This document shows positions 60,074 to 64,000 of a stretch of DNA of 64,000 nt, piece by piece. The DNA comes from Monocercomonoides exilis (Eukaryota; Preaxostyla; Oxymonadida; Polymastigidae). The DNA lies in the NCBI GenBank assembly GCA_001643675.2, contig LSRY02000002.1, positions 1,715,501 through 1,779,500 on the forward strand, in the 5' to 3' direction. A program made the position numbers and the translations under genes. The stretch's first letter is position 1, and the number at the start of each line of letters is the position of its first letter. The notes beneath the pieces are model-generated. The model had not been told where the DNA came from, did not search any database, and worked only from the letters and a program-made list of their open reading frames with translations.

Positions 60074-62410
60074 ATGACTTTATTGAATGCCAAAAATCTA
60101 AGAAGAAAGACATTGCTCAAAGCTTTCATTCTTTGTTTTTTTTCAGCGAGCATATTCTTCATTTTATATCTTTTTGTATGATTAAAGTTTTTTCATTGTT
60201 TACCTATTTATTTATTTATTTTTAAGCAGTTTTCAAGAGATAGAAAATCTGCCTCTTTATTCTTTAATAACATTATTTCAAATAAAAGAACTGCTTCAGC
60301 TTCTATTGTTATTCCTGAAGACCCGGTGATGCCTTTTGTTCACCCAAGAATAATTGAAGGAAATTCCACCACAAATCTAAAATATTCAATCGACTCTGTT
60401 GTATCTATACATGATTATTCAACCGTTAAAATATGGCCAACACTTAAAGATAAAAAGCTTTGCGAAGAAAGAATTTTTAAAGTCCAATGGGCATTTGCTG
60501 ATGCATGGTATGCTTATCAAGAATATGCTTGGGGAGCAGATGAATTATTTCCATTGAGTAAAACAAAAAATAACTGGCTTGGAGGTCAGGCAACAACAAT
60601 TGTTGATTCGATTTCAACAATATTATTGATGGGCTTGAAGGATGAATATCAACAAGCTGAAGAATTCATTAAAACTTATGATGTTTACAAAGGTTCTTCG
60701 GTATCATTGTTTGAAACCGGAATTAGAATACTTGGAGGCTTGATATCGGCTTATGATTTGACTGATGACATTATTTACCTCAGAAAAGCCGAACAAATTG
60801 GTGATCTTTTAATTAGTAACTTTGAATCAAACAATGAGTGCAGTATTCCATCAAACGATATTCTTTTGGTGAAGCCTACAAAAGAAAAAACATTTGAAGA
60901 GAGGCGAAAAGAGCTTCAATCAAAGTTAAGTGCTCAGCAATTCGTTTCACCGACACCTGACTTCTTTACTCCTTCATGGAAAGACTACAATCTTAGTCTT
61001 GATGGCAAAACAGCGGCGAACGTATTGAATGATACTTCGTCATCTTCTTCGTTTCGCTTTCAACAAAATGAAACATACAGTAGATCAAATGAAGATGTCC
61101 AGCAAAGTCATTTCCGAAAACTTAATTCCACTTCCAATTATGCTGCATACCTTGCTGAATTTGGCTTGTATTTTGAGTTTGTTGCATTATCTGATCGGAC
61201 TGGAGATCCCCATTATGCATATCATGCTTTGCGAGCGATGCAAGCAACGCTTCGTGCAAAGAGGCCTAGTAAGGGAGTAATTGGACAGTCAATGAAGTTT
61301 GATGGAACTTCTTTTGATTCGACATTTTTCTCAATTGGAGCAATGGCAGATTCTTTCTATGAGTATATCATCAAGGAAAGTTTGTATTCAATGCCATATC
61401 CAATTAAGATGAAAGGTGATGCGGAGCAGGCAGAACAAGACTTAAAAGATTTTGGTTCAGAAGAAAAAGAGCTAAGCGAGCATTGGATAGATGTAATGAA
61501 TGCATTCAAGCGAAATGTGAAAGAAAACTCAAAGGGGTACAAATGGATAGCGGACGATGGTGTGGGAGACAGCTGGCAGCATCTTTCATGTTTTTCTGGG
61601 GGAAACTTGGCGCTGGGTGCTTTTTACTTGAACGATTGGAAGCTCCCTATCTATCGCAGTCTGGACAATTTAGAAGGAGCAGAGAAAAAGAAGCAAGAGA
61701 GGGAAAATAACCTGGCGGAGTTTCTGCAGTTAGGAAAGGATCTGGGAGAGACATGTTATGCAATGTACAATCAGTCTTTATCAGGACTTTCAGGCGAAGA
61801 TGTCAATATGACAGAAAATGACTTCGCCAATTCAGGAAGTGATCAATATCTTCTCCGTCCAGAGGTTGTGGAAACTCTTTTCTATCTTTTCCGCATCACA
61901 GGAGATACAAAGTGGCAAGAATATACATGGAATATTTTTGAGGTATTTAGAATATTGTTTTTGTTTCAATTGATTGATATTGAATGGACATGTGATAATA
62001 AGTGTACTTAGGTTTTTTTTATTTTTATTAAATTTTATTTTTTATAACTGGTTTTGTATTTGTTACTCAAGCAGATAAATGTTTCTTGTTTATTATTTAC
62101 AAAATTTTTATTTCATTCCTCATTGAATTGTTAGGACATTATTTATCAAACAAAAATACCAAATCATATGAATATGAAAGGCGAATCTCGACCGTCTGGC
62201 TATACATCACTTTCCTCTATTCACAGTAAGCATCCTGTTCGGCAGAACAATATGCCATCTTTCCTTCTTAGTGAAACGTTTAAGTATATATTCCTTTCTT
62301 TCACAGATCCCAATGAATTTCTGCCGCTTGATAAGTGGGTGTTTAATACAGAAGCGCATCCAATCGCTCGACGAAAATATTTGAAGCGCCTTCCTTTAAA
62401 TGAAAAATGA
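60074..62410 (+). CDS. GH47 class I alpha-1,2-mannosidase, three exons
   Basis: Spliced product of about 696 residues. Exons: 60074-60175, 60230-61942 (the acceptor may be 3 nt earlier), 62135-62410. GH47 enzymes trim mannose from N-glycans in the ER or Golgi, or act in ER-associated degradation. Exon 1 encodes a signal anchor (ILCFFSASIFFILYLF), giving a type II membrane protein. Family motifs in order: AWYAYQEYAWGADELFPLS, SVSLFETGIRILGGLISAY (catalytic Glu near 194), FSIGAMADSFYEYIIK, HLSCFSGGNLALGA, LRPEVVETLFYLFRITGD (Glu near 577), SFLLSETFKYIFLSF (Glu near 650) and FNTEAHP with the Ca2+-binding Thr. All expected acidic residues are present, so the enzyme should be active. An insertion of about 90 residues (around 245-330) is unusual. 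Confidence 0.92.
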
Positions 62411-63306
62411 ATATTGTGTTGTTGAAATTAAATTTTTCATAAGTATCTTTGATGATACATGTAATTTACAAGCATCTTTCTCTGAAATTTGGCAATTAAG
62501 TAATGTATTTGTGATTATTATATAATTTTGTTTTGAAAGGGTTCTTAAATTATATTTCGTAATAATTTTATGCAATTTGATATTGATCTGTATTTTCGTT
62601 TTTGTAATAATTATTGTTGTTTCTTGTTATTTATTGATGATTGTAATTATGTAAATGAAAAGTATTCGCTTGATTTTTTCATGATTTTTCTTTTTTGCAT
62701 TTAAAAATTTGAGAAATAATATTACACAAATGAAATTAATCAATCATCTAAACATCATCTTTAACTTGATGCTTTATTTTTATTTGGTTCATTTTTATTT
62801 GAAATTAGCAGTAAATAAAAATCATTCTATTCCTTTCAACATATTGATTGAGTTTTCAACAAAAAAACAATCATGTTAATAAATGTTTGCGTATTTATCT
62901 TTGAGCAATTCGCTCTGAAATTGAGCTTGTTTTTTCTTTTTTAGGTGAATCCAATATAATATAAACTTTTGTATTTGTTTGGATTTAATCTGAAAAACAA
63001 TAAATGAAATACATATAATTTTTGATACAAACTTTTAACAAAACAAACAATTTCACTTCAGTTAAGAACCCAAAATTATCGCATCAATAAAATAAGAATG
63101 CCAAAATATTAAAATATACAGTGCATGAATGTTTTTTACGGCAATTGTCAAAAAACACTTTTTATAAATGTGGGCAGTGGCATTTACTCAACAACAGTTA
63201 GTAATGGTTGTTCGACAAATTTTCAGTTATTCACTTTATGCATACAATATTATGTGACACACGTAAAAGAAACAACTTTTTCCATTGAATAAAAAAGATA
63301 TATTTC

Positions 63307-63571
63307 ATATGAGTGTTATTATTTTTGAAATCATAACTTTTTTTGGGGTTTTGATAATTTTGAAAATTTCAAGAAATAATAAATACAATTTTCTTTGATA
63401 TGTTCTATTTATCTCAATTGTCTTCAATGAAAATGATTGATGTGAAAGAAATACAGAGATGTTTCAATTAGAGTTTTCTCTTTTCTGTGTTCATAAACAA
63501 GCATTCGAAGCGAATGTGAAAACCGAAATAACTATTAAAAATACTATGATTTCAAAAATAATTACCCATAT
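63307..63571. mobile_element. short inverted-repeat element, family A, copy 4
   Basis: 265 bp; the left end ATATGAGTGTTATTATTTTT continues into GAAATCAT, and the right end is ATGATTTCAAAAATAATTAC followed by CCATAT. Same length as the other copies. Confidence 0.6.
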
Positions 63572-63687
63572 ACCAACTTTGATCATAAAATTTCTAAGTT
63601 TTCTTTATTTCCAGTGAGCAAATTGAATGTTTTTATCTATTTTAAAATGGACTGTTAGTTCTATCATTTTCTATATATTCTTTATTT

Positions 63688-63931
63688 GTCAAATATTTTT
63701 TTGAAAAGTTCCTTTTGGTCATTTTCAAATTAAATGAATGTGACATATTTTCATCAAATTTCTGTTCCCACTCACCAAATTTAGCTGTCATGAAAAAAAT
63801 ATCTTGATTATGTTTATGTTGCCTTTTTGTGAAATTTCGTGAGTGGGAACGAAAATTTGATCGAAATATGAAATTACTATAATATTTGAAAATTACACAA
63901 AAGGAACTTATCAAAAAAAAAAATATAGACA
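63688..63931. mobile_element. short inverted-repeat element, family B, copy 2
   Basis: 244 bp bounded by GTC and GAC. The left end has TTTTTTGAAAAGTTCCTTTTG, mirrored by CAAAAGGAACTTATCAAAAA at the right. The interior has CTGTTCCCACTCACC and GTGAGTGGGAACG, a second nested inverted repeat. Confidence 0.55.
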
Positions 63932-64000
63932 CGTGCACACTCGATGTGATTTTTTCCAGCTTTGACAATAATTCTATCAAGTGAAATATTTGACGCAAAT

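Larger units (their letters stand above)
62411..64000. other. AT-rich intergenic region to the window end
   Basis: It holds a family A element (63307-63571) and a family B element (63688-63931). No gene is supported; a minus-strand open stretch at 63642-63998 lies over the family B element and looks like chance. Confidence 0.5.

Noticed and set aside
1-64000. CRISPR arrays, bacterial operons or prophage
   Set aside because: No regularly spaced direct repeats, no ribosome-binding sites, and introns throughout; the DNA is eukaryotic.
1-64000. tRNA and rRNA genes
   Set aside because: I looked for T-loop (GGTTCGAATCC-like) and rRNA core sequences and found none. The GC-rich island at 37091 does not fold as a cloverleaf.

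Overview
This window looks like eukaryotic, nuclear DNA from a microbial eukaryote with an AT-rich, gene-dense genome. Evidence: protein-coding genes lie on both strands with no operon logic, six genes carry about 20 short spliceosomal introns (47 to about 150 nt, GT-AG plus one GC-AG), all three standard stop codons are used, and the gene content is eukaryotic (WASH, calcineurin B, Vti1 SNARE, importin-beta, GCN5, GH47 mannosidase). The giant beta-helix surface protein with a C-terminal pseudokinase and the TmcB-like membrane protein resemble families that are expanded in metamonads. An oxymonad (Preaxostyla) is my best guess, but this is inference from gene families and not proven.

Layout. 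1-6000: 3' end of an unknown gene, WASH1 (minus), a 7-exon calcineurin B, and an acyltransferase-3 membrane protein. 6000-9560: AT-rich intergenic DNA with a small nonautonomous transposon and a nearly perfect 1000-bp foldback element. 9564-22391: one giant surface receptor-like gene (minus, about 2730 residues) split in frame by a complete 4.63-kb DIRS-type tyrosine-recombinase retrotransposon with inverted terminal repeats and an internal complementary region. 22392-32345: gene-poor DNA holding a decayed relative of the surface gene, two broken Merlin-type (IS1595/ISXO2-like) transposases and a cluster of short inverted-repeat elements. 32848-62410: the second gene-rich block, with an unknown coiled-coil protein, Vti1-like SNARE (5 exons), a 1983-residue TmcB/TPR membrane protein with a C-terminal hemerythrin domain, a 7-exon importin-beta, an unknown F-x-P-x-I repeat protein, a type II membrane protein with a possible degenerate Fic domain, GCN5-bromodomain histone acetyltransferase, and a GH47 alpha-mannosidase. 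62411-64000: intergenic DNA with two more short elements.

Functional themes are endomembrane traffic and secretion (WASH, Vti1, GH47, importin), calcium signalling (calcineurin B), chromatin (GCN5), and surface sensing or adhesion (beta-helix pseudokinase receptor, TmcB-hemerythrin). The most noteworthy items are the precise in-frame retrotransposon insertion, the TmcB-hemerythrin fusion with six of seven iron ligands kept, the possible pseudo-Fic membrane protein, WASH1 with an N-terminal polyproline block, and two families of constant-length short elements that sit edge to edge. Exon boundaries were derived by hand from reading frames, splice dinucleotides and family alignment from memory. 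No database search or computation was run.
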